Source: JAYFNU01 sp964460755 (GTDB taxonomy: Bacteria; Bacillota; Clostridia; Oscillospirales; Ruminococcaceae). Taken from it: DNA of 12,438 nt. A model generated the notes under the pieces. That model saw nothing but the letters and a program-made list of their open reading frames with translations, was not told the DNA's origin and ran no database searches. A program made the position numbers and the translations under genes. Below are positions 6,805 to 12,438 of the stretch, in pieces (the first letter of the stretch is position 1; each line of letters starts with the position of its first letter). The stretch lies in assembly GCA_964460755.1 (NCBI GenBank), contig CAYWQL010000033.1, positions 1-12,438 on the forward strand, written 5' to 3'.

Positions 6805-7245
6805 TTATGCTTCGGTTACTTCAACCATGTGAGATATCTGTGTAAGCTTACCGCGTGTCGCAGCATTGTCGGGCTGGATAGAAAAATCATTGATTTTACG
6901 AAGTCCAAGCGATTTTGCTGTTGCGATTTGCTTATCTGACCTTCCGACAAGGCTCCTTATAAGGCGAACCTTGATTCCGCTCTTTTTCTTTGCGACGGGC
7001 TTCTTAGCCTCAACCTTTGCTTCGGCCTTAACCTCTGCGGGCTTTTCCTCGGCTGTCGCCTTGGCGACGGCCTTTGTTTCTGCCTTCGGGGCGGGCTTCT
7101 TCGCGGCGGTCGACGTTGTCTTTGCCGCTGCGGGCTTTTTCGCCGTCGTTGTTTTTGTTGCCGTAGTCTTCTTTTCGGCGGATGCGGTCGTCTTGGCGGC
7201 GGGCTTCTTCTCGGAAGCTGCCGTGGTCTTCTTTTCTTCTGCCAT
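6805..7245 (-). CDS. rpmD: 50S ribosomal protein L30 with 90-residue Ala/Lys/Thr-rich extension
   Basis: The C-terminal 56 residues (91-146) are a complete bacterial L30: IKVRLIRSLVGRSDKQIATA, then LGLRKINDF, then RGKLTQISHMVEV. Bacterial L30 is normally about 60 residues. Residues 1-90 are low-complexity: 25 Ala, 24 Lys, 15 Thr, 10 Glu, 6 Pro, 4 Ser and 4 Val, with one Gly and the initiator Met, net charge about +14. KKPAAK-type motifs recur at about 13, 37, 49 and 81. It resembles histone H1 tails and should be disordered. The extension has no internal ATG, GTG or TTG in frame, so a short L30 cannot start by normal initiation. AAAGG lies 5 bases before the ATG at 7245. Position between rpsE and rplO confirms the identity. 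The role of the tail is unknown; rRNA binding is inference. Confidence 0.95.
   Translation of the reverse strand: MAEEKKTTAASEKKPAAKTTASAEKKTTATKTTTAKKPAAAKTTSTAAKKPAPKAETKAVAKATAEEKPAEVKAEAKVEAKKPVAKKKSGIKVRLIRSLVGRSDKQIATAKSLGLRKINDFSIQPDNAATRGKLTQISHMVEVTEA
6976..7245 (-). repeat. Low-complexity coding repeat in rpmD
   Basis: Coding region for L30 residues 1-90, built from degenerate KKPAAK/AKTT-like units dominated by GCC/GCG, AAG/AAA and AC(N) codons. The first half is Thr-rich (through about residue 48); the part from about 65 to 80 is richer in Glu and Val. The units are imperfect at DNA level, so this is not a simple tandem repeat. Confidence 0.8.
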
Positions 7246-7262
7246 AATAACCTTTATCCCCC

Positions 7263-7763
7263 TTAACCTATAATTTCTTTCGCGGATTTTCCACGAACTG
7301 CGGCGACCTCGTCAACCGTACGAAGAGTCGTGAGACCTTCAAGCGTCGCTCTAACGACGTTGTTAGGATTGTTCGAACGAAGCGACTTTGTACGAATGTC
7401 GCTTATGCCCGCAGCCTCCATAACCGCACGGACAGGGCCACCTGCGATAATTCCGGTACCGGGACCGGCGGGCTTAAGAAGCACGCTGCCTGCTCCGAAC
7501 TTACCGATAACCTCGTGAGGAATTGTTGTTCCTCTGCGTGAAATTCTAACTATATTCTTTTTCGCGTCCTCAAGTCCCTTGCGAATAGCTTCAGGAACTT
7601 CGCCCGCCTTTCCGAGTCCGACACCTACGATTCCGTTGCCGTCTCCGACAACCACGAGAGCCGAGAACTTGAAAATACGACCGCCCTTTACGGTTTTAGA
7701 TACACGATTTATTGTTACAACCTTTTCTTTAAGGTCTAACGTTGCTGCGTCGAGTCTTTCCAA
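7263..7763 (-). CDS. rpsE: 30S ribosomal protein S5
   Basis: 30S protein at the back of the decoding region, forming part of the mRNA entry channel with S3 and S4. The 166 residues match the family. The N-terminal dsRNA-binding-like domain includes TLDLKEKVVTINRVSKTVKGG (about 8-28) and VVVGDGNGIVGVGLGKAGEVPEAIRKG split over 37-63. The C-terminal domain has PAGPGTGIIAGGPVRAVMEA (98-117). The start is TTG at 7763, where homologues have Met, with GGAGG (7773-7777) 9 bases upstream. I see no usable in-frame ATG. The gap to rplR is 17 bases. Confidence 0.97.
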   Translation of the reverse strand: MERLDAATLDLKEKVVTINRVSKTVKGGRIFKFSALVVVGDGNGIVGVGLGKAGEVPEAIRKGLEDAKKNIVRISRRGTTIPHEVIGKFGAGSVLLKPAGPGTGIIAGGPVRAVMEAAGISDIRTKSLRSNNPNNVVRATLEGLTTLRTVDEVAAVRGKSAKEIIG

Positions 7764-7772
7764 AATCTTTCT

Positions 7773-7777
7773 CCTCC
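7773..7777 (-). promoter_or_regulatory. rpsE ribosome-binding site, decides the TTG start
   Basis: GGAGG on the minus strand, within GAGGGAGGAG between the rplR stop and the TTG at 7763 (9 bases). It supports the TTG as the start. Confidence 0.85.
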
Positions 7778-7780
7778 CTC

Positions 7781-8140
7781 TTAGAACTTGAGACCGCCCT
7801 CGCGGGCTCCCTCAGCAAGTGCCTTGACACGTCCGTGATAAACGAAGCCTCCACGGTCGAAGACAACCTCGGTTATTCCGAGCTTAAGTGCCTTCTTCGC
7901 AACCGCTTCGCCAACCTTCTTCGCGGCTTCGGCGTTTCCTGTATAACCTTCAAAGCCCTTATCAAGCGATGAGGCGGAACAAAGAGTGACGCCCTTTGTG
8001 TCGTCTATAATTTGAGCGTAAATGTGTCTTGCGGAGCGGAATACGTCAAGGCGCGGACACTCTGTCGTGCCGCTAATCTTACCGCGTACACGCTTATGTC
8101 TGTTAAGACGTTGCTTGTTACTGTCGCGTTTTGTTACCAT
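7781..8140 (-). CDS. rplR: 50S ribosomal protein L18
   Basis: Binds 5S rRNA with L5 and places it in the central protuberance of the 50S subunit. The 119 residues have normal length: a basic N-terminal tail (about 1-22), RLDVFRSARHIYAQIIDD (30-47) and the typical end FDRGGFVYHGRVKALAEGAR followed by EGGLKF. The ATG has an AAAGGAG site upstream, at a rather long spacing of 12 bases. It lies between rplF (21-base gap) and rpsE, as in nearly all spc operons. Confidence 0.98.
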   Translation of the reverse strand: MVTKRDSNKQRLNRHKRVRGKISGTTECPRLDVFRSARHIYAQIIDDTKGVTLCSASSLDKGFEGYTGNAEAAKKVGEAVAKKALKLGITEVVFDRGGFVYHGRVKALAEGAREGGLKF

Positions 8141-8161
8141 AATTTCTTTTCGCTCCTTTCA

Positions 8162-8710
8162 TTAACCTTTAGCGCCCTTGCCGGCCTTACCGTCCTTGCG
8201 GATGATAACTTCGTCAATGTACTTAATACCCTTGCCCTTGTAAGGCTCAGGCGGACGTTTTTCACGGACTTCAGCCGCGAACTGACCGACCTTTTGCTTA
8301 TCAATACCATTGATAATAATCTTGTTAGGTGCAGGAACCTCAATAGTGATATCGTCGTTATCGCTCATTATTACCTGATGAGAATAACCAAGGTTCATAA
8401 CAAGGTCGCTGCCTTGCTTTGCCGCACGATAGCCAACGCCGTTGATTTCAAGCTCTTTCTTGAAGCCTTCGGTAACGCCAACTACCATATTGTTGATAAG
8501 GGTTCGCGTCAAACCGTGAAGCGAACGGTATTCCTTATCGTCGGAGGGACGGCTTACGGTAACCTCGCCGTTTTCCATCTTAAGCTTCATAGAGCTTACC
8601 ATGGTCTGGGTGAGCGAGCCCTTCGGACCCTTAACCGTAACGGTATTCCCCTCGATTTTTACATCGACTCCCGCGGGAATAACTATCGGCTTTCTACCAA
8701 TTCTCGACAT
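8162..8710 (-). CDS. rplF: 50S ribosomal protein L6
   Basis: 50S protein near the factor-binding site and sarcin-ricin loop, made of two repeated L6 domains. The 182 residues start MSRIGRKPIVIPAGVDVKIE, with the first domain to about 80 and the second ending in the family signature PPEPYKGKGIKY (153-164), then a short Lys/Gly-rich tail. The SD is the weaker GGGGGTG, overlapping the rpsH stop (TAG). The gap to rpsH is 13 bases. Confidence 0.98.
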   Translation of the reverse strand: MSRIGRKPIVIPAGVDVKIEGNTVTVKGPKGSLTQTMVSSMKLKMENGEVTVSRPSDDKEYRSLHGLTRTLINNMVVGVTEGFKKELEINGVGYRAAKQGSDLVMNLGYSHQVIMSDNDDITIEVPAPNKIIINGIDKQKVGQFAAEVREKRPPEPYKGKGIKYIDEVIIRKDGKAGKGAKG

Positions 8711-8723
8711 TTTGTTACACCCC

Positions 8724-9122
8724 CTACCACACGAACGCGAGGACTTCGCCGCCGACGTTTTCGATTCTCGCCTGCTTGTCGGTCATAACACCCTTCGGTG
8801 TTGAAACGATAGCAATTCCGAGTCCCTTTAAAACCTTGGGCATTTTCTCGCAGTTTGTGTAGATACGAAGACCGGGTTTGCTTACCCTTCTTAAACCGGA
8901 GATAGCCGGAGTTTTGTCTTCGCCATACTTTAATGTTAATTTAATTACGCCTTGTTTGTTGTCCTCAACAACCTGCATTCCCTTGACATAGCCTTCTTCG
9001 ACAAGAATCTTGGCTATGGCTTTCTTCATATTGGAAGCGGGAATGTCAACAGTATCGTGCTTCGCACTGCTTGCATTGCGAACGCGAGTCAACAAATCAG
9101 CGATTGGGTCTGTGATATGCAT
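8724..9122 (-). CDS. rpsH: 30S ribosomal protein S8
   Basis: Binds helix 21 of 16S rRNA and is central to assembly of the 30S platform. The 132 residues are of standard length. MHITDPIADLLTRVRNAS (1-18) is the family N-terminus, and STPKGVMTDKQA (107-118) is the C-terminal RNA-binding signature; the protein ends GGEVLAFVW. AAGGAGGAG gives a strong SD before the ATG. In E. coli S8 represses the spc operon by binding near rplE; I could not identify an S8 site here by eye. Confidence 0.98.
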   Translation of the reverse strand: MHITDPIADLLTRVRNASSAKHDTVDIPASNMKKAIAKILVEEGYVKGMQVVEDNKQGVIKLTLKYGEDKTPAISGLRRVSKPGLRIYTNCEKMPKVLKGLGIAIVSTPKGVMTDKQARIENVGGEVLAFVW

Positions 9123-9140
9123 ACTGTTTTCTCCTCCTTC

Positions 9141-9326
9141 TTACCAACTTGCTTTTCTTACGCCGGGGATTTGTCCTTTATACGCGAGCTCTCTGAAGCA
9201 GATACGGCAAATACCGTATTTGCGAAGATACGCATGAGGACGTCCGCAGATTTTACATCTGTTGTACTGACGTGTCGAAAACTTCGGGGCAGCTTGCTGC
9301 TTTAATTTCATTGATGTTTTAGCCAT
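9141..9326 (-). CDS. rpsN: 30S ribosomal protein S14, zinc-type (type Z)
   Basis: Short S14 of the 30S head, 61 residues. Cys24, Cys27, Cys40 and Cys43 (CKIC and CRIC) form the zinc site of the short type-Z form; the zinc-free C- form is longer, around 90-100 residues. The end GQIPGVRKASW is diagnostic. GGGGGAGG provides the SD before the ATG. It lies between rplE and rpsH with gaps of 16 and 18 bases, as expected. Confidence 0.98.
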   Translation of the reverse strand: MAKTSMKLKQQAAPKFSTRQYNRCKICGRPHAYLRKYGICRICFRELAYKGQIPGVRKASW

Positions 9327-9342
9327 TTATTTGTCCTCCCCC

Positions 9343-9882
9343 TTAACTCGCGAACGGAGCGCCGAGCAATTTTAAAAGCTCCTTCGCTTCTTCGTCGTTT
9401 GTTGCGGTGGTGACAAAGGCTATATCCATGCCGCGTACCGCGTCTATTTTGTCGAACTCAATTTCGGGGAAAATGAGCTGCTCTTTGAGACCGAGCGAGT
9501 AGTTGCCGCGTCCGTCAAAGCTGTCGCCGTTAATTCCGCGGAAATCGCGGACACGGGGAAGCGCTATGCTGAACAATCTGTCAACAAACTCATACATACG
9601 GTCGCCGCGAAGGGTTACCTTCGCGCCTACGGGCATACCCTCACGGAGCTTAAAGTTAGCAACCGACTTCTTCGCGTTGCAGACAATAGCCTTTTGACCC
9701 GTGATTTTGCCGAGGTCGGAAACGATAGCTTCCATTATCTTTGGGTTATCTCTTGCTTCGCCGCAGCCAACGTTGACCACGACCTTAACAAGCTTCGGAA
9801 TTTGCATCACGCTCTTGTAGGAAAACTTCTTCATAAGAGCGGGCGCTATATCCTTGACATAGGTGTCCTTTAGTCTTGCCAT
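9343..9882 (-). CDS. rplE: 50S ribosomal protein L5
   Basis: Binds 5S rRNA with L18 and forms a bridge to S13 in the 30S head. The 179 residues match the family length. Signatures are SYKSVMQIPKLVKVVVNVG (21-39), VANFKLREGMPVGAKVTLRG in the middle, and FRGINGDSFDGRGNYSLGLKE split across the C-terminal half, followed by the end TNDEEAKELLKLLGAPF. TAGGAGGAG lies upstream of the ATG. The gap from rplX is 19 bases. Confidence 0.98.
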   Translation of the reverse strand: MARLKDTYVKDIAPALMKKFSYKSVMQIPKLVKVVVNVGCGEARDNPKIMEAIVSDLGKITGQKAIVCNAKKSVANFKLREGMPVGAKVTLRGDRMYEFVDRLFSIALPRVRDFRGINGDSFDGRGNYSLGLKEQLIFPEIEFDKIDAVRGMDIAFVTTATNDEEAKELLKLLGAPFAS

Positions 9883-9901
9883 TATCTCTTACTCCTCCTA
9901 C

Positions 9902-10225
9902 TTAGAACGTACCGTTGCAGCCCTTATGCTTGCATACGCGAACCTTGCTGCCGTCCTTTGCAACGCTGTGACCGACTCTCGTCGGCTTGTTGCATTTCGG
10001 GCAAACAGGCATAACCTTGCTTGCATAAAGAGGTGCTTCGGCCTCAACTAATCCGCCCGCTTCGCCTTGCTTGCGGGGTTTTACGTGCTTTGTTACCGTG
10101 TTAAGTCCCTGTACGATTACCTTCTTTTCATCGGGTGAAACCTCAAGAACCTTTCCCGTCTTGCCGCGGTCGCGACCAACAGTAATCATTACGTTGTCGC
10201 CAGTTTTGACGTGAAGTTTATTCAT
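9902..10225 (-). CDS. rplX: 50S ribosomal protein L24 with Cys4 motif
   Basis: Assembly-initiator protein of the 50S subunit, near the tunnel exit. The 107 residues contain a KOW motif near the N-terminus (KTGDNVMITVGRDRGKTGKV, about 7-26), then GLNTVTKHVKPRKQGEAGG (40-58). The C-terminal part carries Cys75, Cys78, Cys98 and Cys103 (CPKC and CKHKGC), a likely zinc ribbon; the second pair is C-X4-C instead of the common C-X2-C. The AAGGAGG SD overlaps the rplN stop codon and is 7 bases from the ATG at 10225. A second ATG at 10230 is out of frame and too near the SD to be used. Confidence 0.97.
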   Translation of the reverse strand: MNKLHVKTGDNVMITVGRDRGKTGKVLEVSPDEKKVIVQGLNTVTKHVKPRKQGEAGGLVEAEAPLYASKVMPVCPKCNKPTRVGHSVAKDGSKVRVCKHKGCNGTF

Positions 10226-10237
10226 ATCATTACCTCC

Positions 10238-10606
10238 TTACAGCACTTCGGGCGCGAGCGAAAGAATCTTCAAATAATCTTTTTCACGAAGCTCTCTTGC
10301 TACCGGTCCGAAAATACGGGTTCCACTTGGGTTTTTGTCCTCTTTGATGATAACTGCTGCGTTTTCATCAAAGCGGATATAGCTTCCGTCATCGCGGCGC
10401 ATGCCTTTTTTGCTGCGCACGATAACCGCTTTTACTACGTCGCCTTTTTTGACCGAACCGCCGGGCGCGGCCTTTTTAACTGACGCTACTATTACATCGC
10501 CTATGTTGGCGTACCTCTTGCGGGAGCCGCCCAACACACGAATGCACATTATCTCTTTTGCACCGGTGTTATCGGCAACCTTGAGGTAGGTTTGCATCTG
10601 TACCAC
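10238..10606 (-). CDS. rplN: 50S ribosomal protein L14
   Basis: 50S protein at the subunit interface, contacting 16S rRNA (bridges) and the site where the silencing factor RsfS binds. The 122 residues equal the family length. MVQMQTYLKVADNTGAKEIM is the expected N-terminus and NPSGTRIFGPVARELR (92-107) the C-terminal signature. The start is GTG at 10606, in register with the family's MIQ; GGAGG at 10615-10619 is 8 bases upstream. An ATG three codons downstream would remove conserved residues. The gene opens the classic spc section, 19 bases after rpsQ, with no visible promoter in between. Confidence 0.97.
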   Translation of the reverse strand: MVQMQTYLKVADNTGAKEIMCIRVLGGSRKRYANIGDVIVASVKKAAPGGSVKKGDVVKAVIVRSKKGMRRDDGSYIRFDENAAVIIKEDKNPSGTRIFGPVARELREKDYLKILSLAPEVL

Positions 10607-10614
10607 AGAAGTTT

Positions 10615-10619
10615 CCTCC
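10615..10619 (-). promoter_or_regulatory. rplN ribosome-binding site, decides the GTG start
   Basis: GGAGG on the minus strand in the 19-base gap after rpsQ, 8 bases before the GTG at 10606. It supports GTG over the internal ATG at 10597. Confidence 0.85.
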
Positions 10620-10625
10620 TTTCGG

Positions 10626-10883
10626 CTATTTCGCCTTATCCAGAATTTTTACGAGACGCCAATTTTTATCCTTCGATAACGGGCGCGTCTCCATAATTTC
10701 CACTCTATCACCGATGCCACACTCGTTGTTTTCGTCATGTGCCTTGAACTTAACGGTGCGCTTAATGATTTTTTTGTAGAGAGGGTGCTTTACGCTGTCC
10801 TCAATCGCAACAACTATGGTCTTGTCCATTTTGTCGCTGACGACTTTTCCTATACGAGTTTTTCTAAGATTGCGTTCGCTCAT
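10626..10883 (-). CDS. rpsQ: 30S ribosomal protein S17
   Basis: Primary binding protein of the 16S rRNA 5' domain with an OB fold. The 85 residues are of standard length: GKVVSDKMDKTIVVAIE (12-28), HPLYKKIIKRTVKFKAHDE (33-51) and the signature GDRVEIMETRPLSK (58-71). GGAGG lies upstream of the ATG. It is the last gene of the S10 section, 19 bases after rpmC. Confidence 0.98.
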   Translation of the reverse strand: MSERNLRKTRIGKVVSDKMDKTIVVAIEDSVKHPLYKKIIKRTVKFKAHDENNECGIGDRVEIMETRPLSKDKNWRLVKILDKAK

Positions 10884-10902
10884 TTAAGTTTTCCTCCCTC
10901 TC

Positions 10903-11103
10903 TTATTCTGCGGCGCCAATTTCGAGCGCGCGGATTAAGGTTTTAACCCTTGCGATATCTCTCTTGACGTCCTTGATTTTGTTTGGGTTCTCAAGCTGAT
11001 TGATGGCGTGCTGGAAGCGAAGGTTGAATAATTCGCTTTTTAAATCAGCAAGCTTATCATTAAGCTCTTTTTCTGACATATTGCGTAATTCTGTCGCTTT
11101 CAT
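10903..11103 (-). CDS. rpmC: 50S ribosomal protein L29
   Basis: Small helical protein at the polypeptide exit, next to L23 and near the trigger factor and SRP docking area. The 66 residues form the usual two long helices: ELRNMSEKELNDKLADLKSEL (starting about residue 5) and the signature NLRFQHAINQLENPNKIK (27-44). Its ATG overlaps the TAA stop of rplP by one base (TAATG), so translation is probably coupled by re-initiation. Confidence 0.98.
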   Translation of the reverse strand: MKATELRNMSEKELNDKLADLKSELFNLRFQHAINQLENPNKIKDVKRDIARVKTLIRALEIGAAE

Positions 11104-11528
11104 TACTGCTCACCACCCATTTCTTCTTTCTTTACAAATTTGCACTTAATGGGCAATTTGTGTCCTGCAAGACGAATAGCTTCTCTTGCGTCTTCTTCGG
11201 TAACTCCGCCGATTTCGAACATTACGCGGCCGGGCTTAACCACGGCGACCCAATATTCGGGGCTTCCTTTACCGGAACCCATGCGGGTCTCGGCAGGCTT
11301 CTGAGTTACGGGTTTGTCGGGGAAAATCTTTATCCAGACGTTTCCTCCGCGCTTGATGTAACGCGTCATAGCGATACGGGCCGCCTCGATTTGGTTGGAC
11401 TTTATCCATCCGGGCTCGAGGGCAACCAAGCCGTAATCGCCGTATGTGACGGTATTGCCGCGAAGAGCTTTGCCCTTCATGCGTCCTCTGTGGACGCGGC
11501 GATATTTAACTCTCTTCGGTAAAAGCAT
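11103..11528 (-). CDS. rplP: 50S ribosomal protein L16
   Basis: 50S protein that contacts A-site tRNA and 23S rRNA below the central protuberance. The 141 residues start MLLPKRVKYRRVHRGRMKGK; the highly conserved PAETRMGSGKG (78-88) contains the Arg that some bacteria hydroxylate. Its ATG overlaps the rpsC stop by one base and its TAA overlaps the rpmC start by one base. GGAGG for this gene lies within the last codons of rpsC. Confidence 0.98.
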   Translation of the reverse strand: MLLPKRVKYRRVHRGRMKGKALRGNTVTYGDYGLVALEPGWIKSNQIEAARIAMTRYIKRGGNVWIKIFPDKPVTQKPAETRMGSGKGSPEYWVAVVKPGRVMFEIGGVTEEDAREAIRLAGHKLPIKCKFVKKEEMGGEQ

Positions 11529-12193
11529 TATTTGTTGCCTCCTTCCTTAGAGGTCTTTTTGACTGCGGAAAGAACCTCGCCTCTGTATATCCAAACCTTT
11601 ACGCCTGTAATACCGTATGTGGTCTTTGCCTCAGCAAAGCCATAGTCGATGTCGGCACGAAGTGTCTGAAGAGGTATTGTTCCCTCGTGATAAGCTTCGC
11701 TTCTCGCGATATCGGCGCCATTAAGACGTCCGGCGACCATAACCTTAATTCCCTTCGCTCCAAGACGCATTGCACGCTGAATGCTCTGCTTCATAGCGCG
11801 ACGGAAGGAGGCGCGGCGCTCTAACTGTCCCGCGATGTTTTCCGCGACCAACTGCGCGTCAACGTCGGCGTTCTTTATCGTTTCGATAGCGACCTTAACC
11901 GTCTTACCTGTTAATTTGTTGAGCTTGCCTTCGAGCTTAGCGATTTCGTCGCCGCCGCGACCGATTATCATACCGGCCTTGGCACAGACGATTTTCGTTT
12001 TAACGTCGTCGCCCGAACGCTCGATTTCAATTCTTGAAATACCCGCGGCATAGAAGGTTTTCTTGATATACTCGCGGATTTTGTAGTCCTCCAAAATGAG
12101 ATTGCCCATTTCGCCTTTTTTGACAATCCAGTTGGAGTCCCAACCTTTGATTACGCCGACGCGAAGGCCGTGCGGATTAACTTTCTGTCCCAT
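11528..12193 (-). CDS. rpsC: 30S ribosomal protein S3
   Basis: 30S head protein that lines the mRNA entry channel and contributes to mRNA unwinding with S4 and S5. The 221 residues have the N-terminal MGQKVNPHGLRVGVIKGWDS, a type II KH domain with GMIIGRGGDEI (74-84), and a C-terminal S3 domain with VMVAGRLNGADIARSE (151-166). Arg131, Arg132 and Lys135, which correspond to the helicase residues of E. coli S3, are present. GGAGG lies 5 bases before the ATG. The gap from rplV is 15 bases. Confidence 0.98.
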   Translation of the reverse strand: MGQKVNPHGLRVGVIKGWDSNWIVKKGEMGNLILEDYKIREYIKKTFYAAGISRIEIERSGDDVKTKIVCAKAGMIIGRGGDEIAKLEGKLNKLTGKTVKVAIETIKNADVDAQLVAENIAGQLERRASFRRAMKQSIQRAMRLGAKGIKVMVAGRLNGADIARSEAYHEGTIPLQTLRADIDYGFAEAKTTYGITGVKVWIYRGEVLSAVKKTSKEGGNK

Positions 12194-12208
12194 ATTATCC
12201 TCCCCCGC

Positions 12209-12438
12209 TTAAGCTTCGCGTTCTTTGAGAACGACGGTTATGTGCGATGTTCTCTTAAGAATACGGAACGCTCTGCCCTGTGCTCTCGGACGAATTCTCT
12301 TGAGAGTCGGTCCCGGCGTTACGAAACATTCTGCGACGTAAAGCGAATTTTTATCCATTGAGAAATTGTTTTCTGCGTTTGCTGCTGCCGAATTGACGAG
12401 CTTCAAAAGGGGCTCGCAGGCAGCCTTGGGAGTGTACT
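12209..12438 (-). CDS. rplV: 50S ribosomal protein L22 (5' end cut by window)
   Basis: C-terminal 76 complete codons of L22, a 50S protein whose long hairpin lines the peptide exit tunnel. From the window edge the reading frame is open and gives YTPKAACEPLLKLVNSAAAN, NNFSMDKNSLYVAECFVTPG, then the signature TLKRIRPRAQGRAFRILKRT and the end SHITVVLKEREA. The frame has no stop before the edge. A TTG at 12406 is internal and not the real start. The N-terminal third lies outside the window. It is followed by rpsC after 15 bases, as in the standard S10 operon. Confidence 0.96.
   Translation of the reverse strand, partial: YTPKAACEPLLKLVNSAAANAENNFSMDKNSLYVAECFVTPGPTLKRIRPRAQGRAFRILKRTSHITVVLKEREA

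Noticed and set aside
6866..7273. Plus-strand 135-residue hydrophobic Ala/Val/Phe-rich frame opposite rpmD
   Set aside because: It is the antisense image of the Lys/Ala/Thr tail (AAG/AAA read as CTT/TTT, GCC as GGC). No SD that matters, no recognisable domain, and the minus frame has a family domain.
8012..8788. Plus-strand 258-residue frame opposite rplR, rplF and rpsH
   Set aside because: It spans three certain minus-strand genes and their gaps, has no family features and the composition of an antisense shadow.
10226..10230. Out-of-frame ATG between the rplX SD and its start, giving a two-codon ATG-ATA-TGA
   Set aside because: It is only 2 bases from the SD, too close for initiation; the in-frame ATG at 10225 has the right spacing. 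No sign of a leader peptide.
10607..10625. Separate spc promoter upstream of rplN
   Set aside because: The gap is 19 bases and contains mainly the SD; no -35/-10 pair fits. A promoter inside rpsQ cannot be excluded by eye but I could not support one.
1..12438. CRISPR array, mobile element, tRNA/rRNA gene, phage or defence genes
   Set aside because: The window is filled by conserved minus-strand genes with short gaps; I saw no direct-repeat array, transposase, tRNA-like fold or foreign gene.

Overview
The window is one uninterrupted stretch of the conserved ribosomal-protein supercluster: the downstream part of S10, then spc, then alpha. All 26 genes lie on the minus strand, so transcription runs from high to low coordinates. 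The organism is most likely an anaerobic Firmicute of the class Clostridia. Four things suggest this: adk-map-KOW gene-infA-rpmJ sits between secY and rpsM; rpsD lies inside the alpha operon, between rpsK and rpoA; strong AAGGAGG-type Shine-Dalgarno (SD) sites precede almost every gene; and zinc-type Cys4 versions of S14, S4, L36, L24 and adenylate kinase are used together. I cannot name a genus.

Layout in order of transcription. S10 section: rplV (5' end cut by the window edge), rpsC, rplP, rpmC, rpsQ. spc section: rplN, rplX, rplE, rpsN, rpsH, rplF, rplR, rpsE, rpmD, rplO, secY. Bridging genes: adk, map, an L14e-like KOW protein, infA. Alpha section: rpmJ, rpsM, rpsK, rpsD, rpoA, rplQ. A good intrinsic terminator follows rplQ at about 51-91. 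Genes overlap by one base or are separated by a few tens of bases at most; the only larger gap is 75 bases before rpoA. No non-coding stretch exceeds about 105 bases.

Together the genes make ribosome parts (30S: S3, S17, S14, S8, S5, S13, S11, S4; 50S: L22, L16, L29, L14, L24, L5, L6, L18, L30, L15, L36, L17), initiation factor IF-1, the RNA polymerase alpha subunit, the SecY translocon channel, adenylate kinase (nucleotide balance) and methionine aminopeptidase (N-terminal trimming of new proteins).

This is mostly ordinary core genome and I see no new multi-gene system. The most unusual item is L30 (rpmD): an ordinary L30 domain of about 56 residues carries a 90-residue Ala/Lys/Thr-rich, histone-H1-like N-terminal extension, with no usual in-frame start codon that could yield a short L30. 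Secondary points are UUG starts for infA and rpsE, a GUG start for rplN, the L14e-like KOW gene, and a small hairpin just before the rpoA ribosome-binding site.
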